Under the pieces are notes generated by a model. That model did not search any database, was not told where the DNA came from, and saw only the letters and a program-made list of their open reading frames with translations. A program made the translations under genes and the position numbers. DNA of 64,000 nt from a virus, in the IMG/VR virus record IMGVR_UViG_3300046328_000506, positions 62,001 to 126,000 of that record; one strand, written 5' to 3'. Below, piece after piece: positions 1 through 8,382 of the stretch (its first letter is position 1; the number at the start of each line of letters is the position of its first letter).

Positions 1-35
1 TTCTACTCAGTACAATCTTATATTTATGTGTTAGT

Positions 36-1484
36 TTAGCCTATTACAGCCTCTTGCAAAATTGCTGCTTTGTATGGGTTACGTACAATAGCACCTGTAT
101 ATGTCATCATTTCCAACTGGCTACCTGCAATTGGCGTAGAGATTTGACCTGATGTTTTACCATCTAATCCACCCATACCAATTAATTCACCTGTAAGAAT
201 ATCAATACCATGATACTTCAATGCCATAATGTTTGGTTCGCCATCTTTCTCGTCAATACCAGTATCAATACAGAAACCGAAACCAGTATCAGGATAATGC
301 TCTGACAAAACTCTATCTGGCGCAAATGTAATCAAGTTACCACTAAATTCATACGTGTTGAATGTAGTTCCTACTTGCATGCCATCGGGAGATTCAGTTT
401 CAACGGATTTAACGTTTACTTTCTTTCCAGCAGCCTTAGAGTAATACCAAGCACCAGCGATTGCAGATGTCTTCAATTCACCAATCATAGTTTCGTTGAA
501 GTGTTCCCATAATGTTTTGTTACAAACAAATGTGAAGTGATTACCTGTAATCTTAGGTGTTTTGTTCGTGATTGATTTGAACATATTATTCAATTGTCTA
601 ACCGACAAAGAACCTTGTGCATAATCAAATGTATCTGCAAACTTATTGATTTGTGTATAAACACCATCACCTGCGATGATAGGGTTGTTGTTACCGTAAT
701 CAAATAGTGTTGATTGCAATTGGTCATTTACTGTGCTCTCACCAAAAATCATTACGTTGTTTACAGCATACAACAATTGTTGCATCATGTCTTCACGAAT
801 TGGCTCCATTTTTACAAGCACTTGCTCATTGTTAAGTGTTGTTGCGTAATACTTTTCTTTCAAAGCATACTCACTTGAGAATGATGCAGATGTTCTTAGT
901 GTTGTAACATAGTTTACGTGCTCTTCTACGTTAAAGTAAAATCTTGAAGAACCACTTTCAGACAATTCTGGGAAGATAGAATACATATAACGAGTTCTTC
1001 TACCAGTAGTCATAAACAAAGTGTCAATAAACCTTGCAGAATCACCACCTACTAAAGATACTGTGTACTCATACTCATTGTCGTTGATACGTACAGGTGC
1101 TTTGTTTACATACAACAACTGACCATTCTCCAACTTGAAAACGTCATTTTTATTGTAGTATTTCTTTTTAAGATAAACTGTTACCAATTTACCATTATCA
1201 CCTGTTGCTGTACAAGTCCTTGTAAAAGGGATTTCTACAATCTGGTTGTTTTTGATTCTCCAGCGTACTTGCTTAGATGATACAGACAATGTGCTTGAAG
1301 AGTCTTTCGATACTCCAAAGATGTTGCCTAATGCTTGTGTGATGTAAGGAAGGGTGTATTGTGGATATAGCTGCGTAACTTTTTCAAGCCTGTGAATATC
1401 TTGCCCCCACCATTTGTTCCACTCCAGGACTGTTCGCCTGTCAGAACCTAAGTTGTTTACCTCCGATGTACTAAGTAATCTCAT
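36..1484 (-). CDS. Major capsid protein (probable)
   Basis: Protein of 482 residues, a usual length for a HK97-fold capsid subunit of crAss-like phages. It is the last gene of the leftward virion module, directly downstream of an acidic scaffold-like gene, which is where the capsid gene normally sits after terminase and portal. Codon use is less extreme than in the neighbours (more C- and G-ending codons), as expected for the most abundant protein. No catalytic motif is visible. The call rests on position, length and codon use, not on a recognised signature. A different abundant head protein is possible. Confidence 0.68.
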   Translation of the reverse strand: MRLLSTSEVNNLGSDRRTVLEWNKWWGQDIHRLEKVTQLYPQYTLPYITQALGNIFGVSKDSSSTLSVSSKQVRWRIKNNQIVEIPFTRTCTATGDNGKLVTVYLKKKYYNKNDVFKLENGQLLYVNKAPVRINDNEYEYTVSLVGGDSARFIDTLFMTTGRRTRYMYSIFPELSESGSSRFYFNVEEHVNYVTTLRTSASFSSEYALKEKYYATTLNNEQVLVKMEPIREDMMQQLLYAVNNVMIFGESTVNDQLQSTLFDYGNNNPIIAGDGVYTQINKFADTFDYAQGSLSVRQLNNMFKSITNKTPKITGNHFTFVCNKTLWEHFNETMIGELKTSAIAGAWYYSKAAGKKVNVKSVETESPDGMQVGTTFNTYEFSGNLITFAPDRVLSEHYPDTGFGFCIDTGIDEKDGEPNIMALKYHGIDILTGELIGMGGLDGKTSGQISTPIAGSQLEMMTYTGAIVRNPYKAAILQEAVIG

Positions 1485-1513
1485 TATTTGTTAGAATTGT
1501 GTTTAAATTAACG

Positions 1514-2560
1514 TTATCCCCATATACTTGATATATGGTCTGTTTTTTGTTTATTGGTACTATTATTATTTTTAACTACTGTTTCGTGTTTTTTTGTTGT
1601 TGGGAAACCTTGAAGTATTTCTTGTTTGGCTTGTGATTTTTGTTTCCCCATTTCATTTTTTAGTTCTTTGATTTGGTTTTCATAATAATTCACAACTTCA
1701 GGTAACATTCTCCTTGACCACTCTGCTTCATAAGCTACTTGCGGATTTCTCCAATACTCCTCTATTAAAATTGGCAAACCCTCACTTGATTCTGGATGTG
1801 GCTCAACCATTAATCCTAATATCTCATTCTTTGCGTCATCATCTACTTCAAATCCTGCAATACTTTGTATATCAGATACAGCATTTACAATTTGTATTCT
1901 TGCTTGCTCAATTTCTTGATTTATCTGTTGTTGCTGTATTGCGTTTTGCTCTGATAGATATTGAGTTTGTTCTTTTTGTAATTTACCTCTTAGATTATTT
2001 AGAATTTTATCTTTATTGCCTGAGCTATTAATTCTATCTAATTCTAATTCGTACTCTTTGTCAATCTCTTCCTCTGATACATCTTCACCAAGTTTGTTAA
2101 TTACATCTTGGTAAATAATTTGTTCATTAGATAATTGATTAATATCAATATTTTTGACATCATCATACTGTTTTAAGTTATAATTACCTACAACTTCACT
2201 AACTCGTTCATCTACAATTTGTGCAACTAAATCTGATAGTGATAGATTATTCTCTCGTGCAAAGTTTATTAGTTCTAATTCTGTACTATCTAATAAATTT
2301 TCAACAGAATTATCTCTTCCTGCTTGAATTAAAACGTCTAATTGTTCTTCTGGTGATAATGTATCAATGTGAACTTCTGTATCACCATAAGCAATTAAAC
2401 CACTATCAAAGCCCAACCCTCTAAAGTATTCTTCTATTGGGGAAATTTCACTTAACTGTACTTCTTGCTGATTCTCTTGTACTACATTACCTTCAACTGC
2501 ATTATTAGCAGTTATTGTTTCAAACAAACTCCCTATATCATTTATTCTTTCTTCTTCCAT
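1514..2560 (-). CDS. Scaffold-like head assembly protein
   Basis: Protein of 348 residues, strongly acidic in its first two thirds, with Glu/Gln-rich helical stretches (about residues 160-220 and 285-310) that look like coiled coil and a basic C-terminal tail. Phage scaffolding proteins typically show this make-up, and the gene lies just upstream of the capsid gene in transcription order. No protease motif is seen. It could instead be a minor head protein. Confidence 0.55.
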   Translation of the reverse strand: MEEERINDIGSLFETITANNAVEGNVVQENQQEVQLSEISPIEEYFRGLGFDSGLIAYGDTEVHIDTLSPEEQLDVLIQAGRDNSVENLLDSTELELINFARENNLSLSDLVAQIVDERVSEVVGNYNLKQYDDVKNIDINQLSNEQIIYQDVINKLGEDVSEEEIDKEYELELDRINSSGNKDKILNNLRGKLQKEQTQYLSEQNAIQQQQINQEIEQARIQIVNAVSDIQSIAGFEVDDDAKNEILGLMVEPHPESSEGLPILIEEYWRNPQVAYEAEWSRRMLPEVVNYYENQIKELKNEMGKQKSQAKQEILQGFPTTKKHETVVKNNNSTNKQKTDHISSIWG

Positions 2561-2624
2561 TATCTCTATTGTTTTAACTTTTTCATTATTGTTTACTAAT
2601 ATAAACTATTATTTTTAGATGCAA

Positions 2625-4319
2625 TTATGAGCAACAATTATCGTATCCATATTTATAGTATTTTGTTGCTGTAACTGTGTTTGGTCTTAGCAATAGTGTT
2701 ACTAAATAATTTCCAGGTACGATTGTTAATTGATTCCCTATTGCGTATTGTAACTTCAATTCGTTAATTGTATTAGATACATAAATATAATCACCAACTA
2801 CATTTTTCAAATCTCCAATTGTAGGAATATAAGATGGAATTGAAGTACATATTTGCATTTTATAACCACTTATAGGTTGCCCTGTTTCAGTTTGTATTTG
2901 TGCTAAATCTATATTCCAATCTCCACTGCTTCTAATAAATGTCCAAACAAAATCAGTCCCTACTTGTAATTGTAGTTGGTCTACTTGCATTACCAAAGCA
3001 CTGCTTTCTTGTGCACAATTTTCATTTGCTATTATTTTTACACATTGTATTTGATTTTTAAATAAATACAAATTAGTGTTTACCCACGTATCTCGCTTAC
3101 TATCAGCTTCTTCTTGTGATAATGATGAAGTAAATGCTGGGATTATAATGTTATTGTATGAGCCACCACCACCTTCGGGAATTGTTACTGTTAATTGTTG
3201 TGGGTTAGGCGTATAACCCATATCACAAGTTTTTTCTACAACGACAGGTTTTGTCTTAGAATAATATGTTGTTGGTGTTATACAACAAGGTGAAGCTAAA
3301 TCATATCTCCTATCTAATTCTATTTGTGCTTGTGTTTGAGCATCTTCTTGGGATATAGTAGATGTAAATGTACCTGCTGTAATACTAACTGTTACATCAC
3401 AAGCATACCCAATATTACATTCTTTTTTCCCAACTTTATTAATTAAGGTGTTTTCATATATAGTAGTATCTTGACACAACGGTTGTGCTGCTGCTATTTT
3501 TTGTTTTAATAATTCGTTAGCTAAATAGTTTGCATGAGCCCCAGATATATCTGATAAAACTTCCCCTTTACTTACAGTAATTGTTTGTGGCAATGCAATT
3601 TGTGGTACTGTAAGTGTATTGTTAATTGGTAGTTCTTGTGTTTGTACTTTACTTACAACTTCATAACATTTCCCATCAATTAATGTTGTACCTTGAACAC
3701 AAGTTGGTGTAGTATTTTGATTTGGGGCAATCCAAGTAGTTCCTCCAAATATTACAGAACTTAATTGACTAACTGTCATTCCAATTCCCAAACCACTTGT
3801 TGTATTTGATTTTTTAGTCTCTCCTGCTACAAATGTATTATTTGGGTAAGCTACTGAAAATATATCTTCTTGAAAATAAATAATAGAACCTTGTACCGAA
3901 TCTACCACTTGACTGTATGATACTCCTCCTAAAAAAAATTGAATTGGTTGCCCAGCACTTCCGTAAGCATTTAATAATGTAGGAAATACTGATGTAGCCT
4001 CTATTTGTTGATTATCGCAACTTTCAAAATTAATAAAAGAAAAAAATATGTTTAATGGTGCACTAATATTATTATTTCTCCTCCCGTAAGTACATCCAGC
4101 TACACCAACACAAGGAACTGTAACTGGTGGTATTTCTTTAATGCAATCACTTCCATTATCACTATACCCGTCAGGACAAATTGTGTATACACACATCCCT
4201 CCCACTAAATCTCCTACTTCACAAGATTGTGTCGTAACAAATTTATCTGGGCAAGATAATGTTATTTCTTTTGAAATTTCATCGTTCTCAAATGTTATAT
4301 CACAATTTGAATTTATCAT
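2625..4319 (-). CDS. Cys-rich virion protein with DUF5977-like repeats
   Basis: Protein of 564 residues. The N-terminal third has many paired cysteines. The middle (about residues 280-410) holds two copies of a module reading tyrosine/asparagine, Cys, a Val-rich strand, then S-x-x-SQE-x-A-(D/Q) followed by a helix, which matches my memory of DUF5977, a domain of Bacteroidota secreted and phage proteins. The C-terminal part is beta-rich. It overlaps the next gene upstream by 4 bases. It is probably a surface-exposed head-fibre, tail or adhesion protein; the exact place in the particle is unknown. Confidence 0.55.
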   Translation of the reverse strand: MINSNCDITFENDEISKEITLSCPDKFVTTQSCEVGDLVGGMCVYTICPDGYSDNGSDCIKEIPPVTVPCVGVAGCTYGRRNNNISAPLNIFFSFINFESCDNQQIEATSVFPTLLNAYGSAGQPIQFFLGGVSYSQVVDSVQGSIIYFQEDIFSVAYPNNTFVAGETKKSNTTSGLGIGMTVSQLSSVIFGGTTWIAPNQNTTPTCVQGTTLIDGKCYEVVSKVQTQELPINNTLTVPQIALPQTITVSKGEVLSDISGAHANYLANELLKQKIAAAQPLCQDTTIYENTLINKVGKKECNIGYACDVTVSITAGTFTSTISQEDAQTQAQIELDRRYDLASPCCITPTTYYSKTKPVVVEKTCDMGYTPNPQQLTVTIPEGGGGSYNNIIIPAFTSSLSQEEADSKRDTWVNTNLYLFKNQIQCVKIIANENCAQESSALVMQVDQLQLQVGTDFVWTFIRSSGDWNIDLAQIQTETGQPISGYKMQICTSIPSYIPTIGDLKNVVGDYIYVSNTINELKLQYAIGNQLTIVPGNYLVTLLLRPNTVTATKYYKYGYDNCCS

Positions 4320-5512
4320 TGTATAGTAATTGTGTTTGTTAATGCGTTATATGTTGTTGTTACTAATGAACAAACGTCTGCTGCTGCATAAATTATTTCA
4401 ACATACTTGTCTTCTGTAATTGCTGTTAATTGATATGTACCTGTTTGTGGGAATATGCTTGCAACATAACCAGATATACTTAGTTGATTAAATGGAATAG
4501 CCACATTATTTACTCTGAATGACTGTATCGCATTAACTCCCGTTGATGTAAAGTCTACTGTAAAGTTACTACCATAAGATACTGTATTTGTACCTGAATC
4601 AGGTGATGTTCCGTTTGTTACACTCACTATTACTGTGAATGGTGCTGTTTGAACTGGTAATGTACTATTTATACTTCCAGCACAATTTGTAGCAGTTACT
4701 CTTACGGAATAATCTGAACTTGGGAGTAGTCCTGTAAATGTTCTTGTTAGTAATGTTTGTGTGTAGCTTTGTACTACTACAGCATTTGAGATTAACTCTA
4801 CTAAATATTGAACATCTGTTCCAACACTTACCCAAGTTACTGTTAAACCTGTTTGTGTTACAGCAGAAGGAGTTAGTGTTAACGGTGTTGGGGCAGGTAC
4901 AGCACAGCCTATCAACCTAAATTTAGCTACAACTTTGTGATTACATTCTACATCAGTAAATGCAACTGTGTTTGTTGTAGGAATTATATACTCATCATCT
5001 TTTTGTAATGACATATAATCATACAATAGTACATCTGGATTAACGATGTTTAATGTATAATTACTATCTTTTTCTATTAAGATATTAGATATTGTAGAAG
5101 TTATTAAATCCTCATCCCAAATCTGTATCTCATATTGTAGTAAATACTTATTATCTAAATCTTTTACGAACTCTGTATTAATGTCAAAGTTTTTAAGTAG
5201 TTCTTTATGCGGTAAATTATGGCAAGCAAAACATTTTATTGCACAATCTAAACCATACTTAGTATAAATGTCTTTTATTTGCTCGTAAGTATAACAACAA
5301 TCATTATTAATTATAAAATCTACTTTCTTTTTTATTTGTGTAAGTAGTTCTATTAAATAATAATAATCCATTAAATGATTGTACTTGCAAGATTGGTTTA
5401 CCCCAAAGTATTCTTTATACAACAAGGAACTAACCTGTTTGTAAACAATTGAGTGGATGTAATCGTAAGATTTATTCCTTGATAATTGTATAGTAGAATA
5501 TTGGGTTGTCAT
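4316..5512 (-). CDS. Fibronectin type III virion protein
   Basis: Protein of 398 residues. The first ~170 residues are a mixed alpha/beta region with several cysteines (CCY, CFAC). From about residue 205 a fibronectin type III domain is visible: a P-T-P-L-T-L start, L-T-V-T-W in the second strand, and a TGLLPSSDYSVRV strand followed by AT-N-C-A. A last beta domain follows. FnIII domains are common decorations on phage particles. The start overlaps the preceding gene by 41 bases, so a later internal start is possible. Confidence 0.6.
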   Translation of the reverse strand: MTTQYSTIQLSRNKSYDYIHSIVYKQVSSLLYKEYFGVNQSCKYNHLMDYYYLIELLTQIKKKVDFIINNDCCYTYEQIKDIYTKYGLDCAIKCFACHNLPHKELLKNFDINTEFVKDLDNKYLLQYEIQIWDEDLITSTISNILIEKDSNYTLNIVNPDVLLYDYMSLQKDDEYIIPTTNTVAFTDVECNHKVVAKFRLIGCAVPAPTPLTLTPSAVTQTGLTVTWVSVGTDVQYLVELISNAVVVQSYTQTLLTRTFTGLLPSSDYSVRVTATNCAGSINSTLPVQTAPFTVIVSVTNGTSPDSGTNTVSYGSNFTVDFTSTGVNAIQSFRVNNVAIPFNQLSISGYVASIFPQTGTYQLTAITEDKYVEIIYAAADVCSLVTTTYNALTNTITIQ

Positions 5513-5861
5513 TACTACTTATTGTAGAAGTTGTTTGTTCTGTTGTAAAATCTATTATTTGATACGACATAGTTACAAAATCTATAAAAGAATCTTGTAA
5601 TGGCTGTGTGGTAAAATCTACACAAATAAAATTACTTGTTGTAAAATCAATGTATGTATCTGTAATTGGTCTTGTTGTAAAGTCTACATAGGAATAATTA
5701 CTTGATGTAAAATCTACAAAACTATATCCTACTGTTGTAAAATCTATATAGTTGTCTACAACAGACCTTGATGTAAAATCTGTAATAGCTACTGTGGTTG
5801 TTGTGAAATCTAAAAAACCAGTAGCAAAGTTTGTTGTAAAATCTATATATGAATTTGGCAT
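5472..5861 (-). CDS. DFTT-repeat protein
   Basis: Protein of 129 residues made almost wholly of about ten repeats of an (aromatic)-(I/V/L)-D-F-T-(T/S) core spaced 9-12 residues apart, then a short non-repeat tail. I do not know the family. The alternation of hydrophobic, Asp-Phe and Thr-Thr suggests one short beta turn per repeat, as in a small solenoid or fibre. It lies inside the virion module between two beta-rich surface-protein candidates, so a particle component is likely. Confidence 0.6.
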   Translation of the reverse strand: MPNSYIDFTTNFATGFLDFTTTTVAITDFTSRSVVDNYIDFTTVGYSFVDFTSSNYSYVDFTTRPITDTYIDFTTSNFICVDFTTQPLQDSFIDFVTMSYQIIDFTTEQTTSTISSNDNPIFYYTIIKE

Positions 5862-5893
5862 TTATTTATTGTGTTTATTTTATAAACAGGTTA

Positions 5894-6673
5894 TTAATAA
5901 TCACCATTGTTTACTGTAGCGTAAGGCATATTTGTTGTAATGTTTATATCAGGTAATGTTTCTGTAACAATCAATCTAAATCTTGAAAATACAGAAAGAT
6001 TAGAACCAGTTGCGCCATAAGGATTTAATTTATACCAAATATAGCTTGGAAGGTCTCCACTTGTAGGAAAATAATTACCAGACGGAAGTGTTGCTTGTGT
6101 AAACACATTTAATCTTTCAATTGTAGTATTAATTACAGTAGTGCCTGGAGATGTGCCAGGAAGATTACTTGTAGATACTTGTCCTAATTGCACGTATGCC
6201 GTATCTGTGTTAGATGATACTAATGCTCCATTTGGGTTTCTTAGGTAAGAAACTCTTGGAATAGTACGAGTTACACTATCTACAACTATTACAGGAACTC
6301 TTACTAATATGTCTTGCTCAATCAACACACCATCAGCTAATGTTTTTCTTAAATAAGAAATGCCAGCAGTAGTTGCATAAGCTCCACCAGCTTCTAATAC
6401 AAGATTTAAGTTATCTGTAATACTAAGAACTTTACCCAAATAAACTGGCGGTGAAGCATTGCTATATAAATAACTACCTACAGCTAATTCTACTGTAAAT
6501 AAAGTACCTACACCCACTACGGCTGTATTACCAGAGTTTGTTGTAATTGTTCCTGTTGTAACAGATACTGCTCCAAGAGCTTCTGTGGGAGTGCCTACAC
6601 CAGAATTACTTGTAGCTATTGCTAAATTATTAGCATTTGATTTATAATAAGTTGTATTTGAAAATACTGCCAT
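5894..6673 (-). CDS. Beta-rich virion protein, unknown
   Basis: Protein of 259 residues rich in Thr, Val, Gly and Ser, with a V-T-T-G-T-I-T-T-N-S-G-N strand/turn pattern and a Y-L-G-K-V-L-S-I strand, giving the look of a beta-sandwich. No cysteine and few charged residues. In this position a head-decoration or fibre subunit is likely. Codon use is closer to that of the capsid gene than that of most neighbours, suggesting high expression. Function not recognised. Confidence 0.5.
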   Translation of the reverse strand: MAVFSNTTYYKSNANNLAIATSNSGVGTPTEALGAVSVTTGTITTNSGNTAVVGVGTLFTVELAVGSYLYSNASPPVYLGKVLSITDNLNLVLEAGGAYATTAGISYLRKTLADGVLIEQDILVRVPVIVVDSVTRTIPRVSYLRNPNGALVSSNTDTAYVQLGQVSTSNLPGTSPGTTVINTTIERLNVFTQATLPSGNYFPTSGDLPSYIWYKLNPYGATGSNLSVFSRFRLIVTETLPDINITTNMPYATVNNGDY

Positions 6674-6700
6674 TTTATTTTTTGTTTGTTAGTTTAATCG

Positions 6701-7909
6701 TTATTTGCACCCACAACCACAATCAGAATTTGTTTTTCCTGCTGATACGCAATTATCACAAATCTCTAATATTTTATTGTAGATGTCATCTATTTGGTAT
6801 AGTTCTTTCAGTCTATTTGAATAGTCAAGAAGTTTGTTATCTGGAAATAAATCATAAGACTTACCTTCCATTTCTTCATCAATCCATTTGTAATAAAGCT
6901 GAGATAGTAACATTATCTTGTTTAGCTTCTCTCTATTCTTCTCCCCTTCTTTTCCTGGACATTCTTTACAACTTTCACTACATAATATGCTTTGAATTAA
7001 AGAGTTCATACAATCATCTATCTTACAGAATAAATACCACAATCTTGTTTTTTCAAAGTTATCAATATCTGTATATCTTATCTCAAATACACCATCTTTA
7101 CTATGCGTAACTGTTTGTGATGAATTTGCAGGTAAGATACCTTCTATTGTTGTAAATGTATTTACTTGTGGGTATAGTTGAGTTATTGTGTAAGGTATTG
7201 TTTCTGTTGTAGAGTAATTATACAATGTATACTTACCACATTCACAGCAATCTGCTTTTATTTCTAATGGTGCACATACATTAATTGTGATGTATTTAGA
7301 TACTGTAGTGCAACAGTTTTGTACTGTTACTAATAATAAATACGAACCATTTTTATCAAATGTAGCTGTCCAAGTTTCTGTCGTTAGTGGTGTAGGTATT
7401 GTTGTACCTAATAATAAACTTCCAGAAGGTTTTTCGATAATGTCAATTACCAATTCAGAAGTTAAAGCTCCACAAACATTTGAATTTAAAGCTGTTATAA
7501 AACTTAGTTCATACTCGTTGCCTTGAATTAAACAGTCTTCAAATCCTTGAACATTTAATTCTGGAGTCCACTCTAATATTGTTATTGTTTCAGTTCTATC
7601 TGATTGATATATAATAGGACTTACTCCACCACAATTAGGTATTTCTCTAATGGTTAGTAATTGCCTTACTGTGTAAGTTGCTGCACTACAAAAATCATAA
7701 TAAAAAGAAGAACCTTTTGCTGTTTCCCCAATCTTTTTTTCTGTAGTATCAGGATAGACAATAAAATATTCAACTCTACCCCTATCATATTCTGGAGGAG
7801 TAATTGTTGTTGTATCTACAATTAAAGTATTATAACTACACGTTTGCTGTGTAATTGTAAAATCTTGGTTAATTGTTTCCCCAGTTATATTGTCTATTAT
7901 TATTGCCAT
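6701..7909 (-). CDS. Cys-rich Ig-like virion protein
   Basis: Protein of 402 residues. Residues 1-270 look like two or three immunoglobulin-like beta domains (repeated strand patterns such as SLLLGTTIP, TWTATFDKNGSYLLLVTV, and paired CC motifs). The last ~130 residues are helical, with a clustered Cys tail ending CGCGCK that could bind metal or form disulfides. It touches the downstream gene at one base. I infer a structural role from the location between portal and capsid; the family is not recognised. Confidence 0.5.
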   Translation of the reverse strand: MAIIIDNITGETINQDFTITQQTCSYNTLIVDTTTITPPEYDRGRVEYFIVYPDTTEKKIGETAKGSSFYYDFCSAATYTVRQLLTIREIPNCGGVSPIIYQSDRTETITILEWTPELNVQGFEDCLIQGNEYELSFITALNSNVCGALTSELVIDIIEKPSGSLLLGTTIPTPLTTETWTATFDKNGSYLLLVTVQNCCTTVSKYITINVCAPLEIKADCCECGKYTLYNYSTTETIPYTITQLYPQVNTFTTIEGILPANSSQTVTHSKDGVFEIRYTDIDNFEKTRLWYLFCKIDDCMNSLIQSILCSESCKECPGKEGEKNREKLNKIMLLSQLYYKWIDEEMEGKSYDLFPDNKLLDYSNRLKELYQIDDIYNKILEICDNCVSAGKTNSDCGCGCK

Positions 7910-8358
7910 TAGTTTGTTGTTGTACGTAATAATCCTTTATCAATCATTACAACATAATCATATATTGTAAAATCAAGAAAGAATTTATTATCTTTTTGTG
8001 CTTTATAAAAGTTTATATATGTTGAGATTTTAAATTCATCATTACCAAATAAAATTGAATACTTTGGTAAGGTAAACATATTTTCTTCAATATATACAAT
8101 ATTTTTTCTATCGTATTTTATTGGAATAAGTAAAGATAGTTGTTTTTCTCCTGCTTGTTGAAAACTTAATCGTGATTTATCATCACATTCTAACTTTATT
8201 ATCTTCTTTACTTTTTGTATGTAAACATTTCTTTCTTTTTCTGCTCGTCTTCTATCTTGAAAACGACCTGGTATAATAAAAGTCTTCTCATACTCAGTAC
8301 CTTTAAACACCACTTCTTCTTTCCTGAAGTTCTTCTTTCTCTTATATTCGTTATTCAT
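7909..8358 (-). CDS. Hypothetical basic protein downstream of portal
   Basis: Protein of 149 residues with a very basic N-terminus (KRKKNFRKEE) and a mixed alpha/beta remainder. It lies between the portal and the Ig-like gene. Small genes here are often head-completion or connector proteins, but no motif confirms that. Confidence 0.45.
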   Translation of the reverse strand: MNNEYKRKKNFRKEEVVFKGTEYEKTFIIPGRFQDRRRAEKERNVYIQKVKKIIKLECDDKSRLSFQQAGEKQLSLLIPIKYDRKNIVYIEENMFTLPKYSILFGNDEFKISTYINFYKAQKDNKFFLDFTIYDYVVMIDKGLLRTTTN

Positions 8359-8382
8359 CTTTATTGTTTACTAAGATACCAT

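Noticed and set aside
1714-2424. Plus-strand ORFs opposite the scaffold-like gene
   Set aside because: Hydrophobic, low-complexity translations fully antisense to a well-supported gene; shadows.
5472-5861. Diversity-generating retroelement target
   Set aside because: No reverse transcriptase or template repeat seen in the window; repeats are internal only.
6637-7110. 157-codon plus-strand ORF opposite the Ig-like virion gene
   Set aside because: Amino-acid make-up is typical of an antisense frame and it spans a gene boundary; no leader or promoter.
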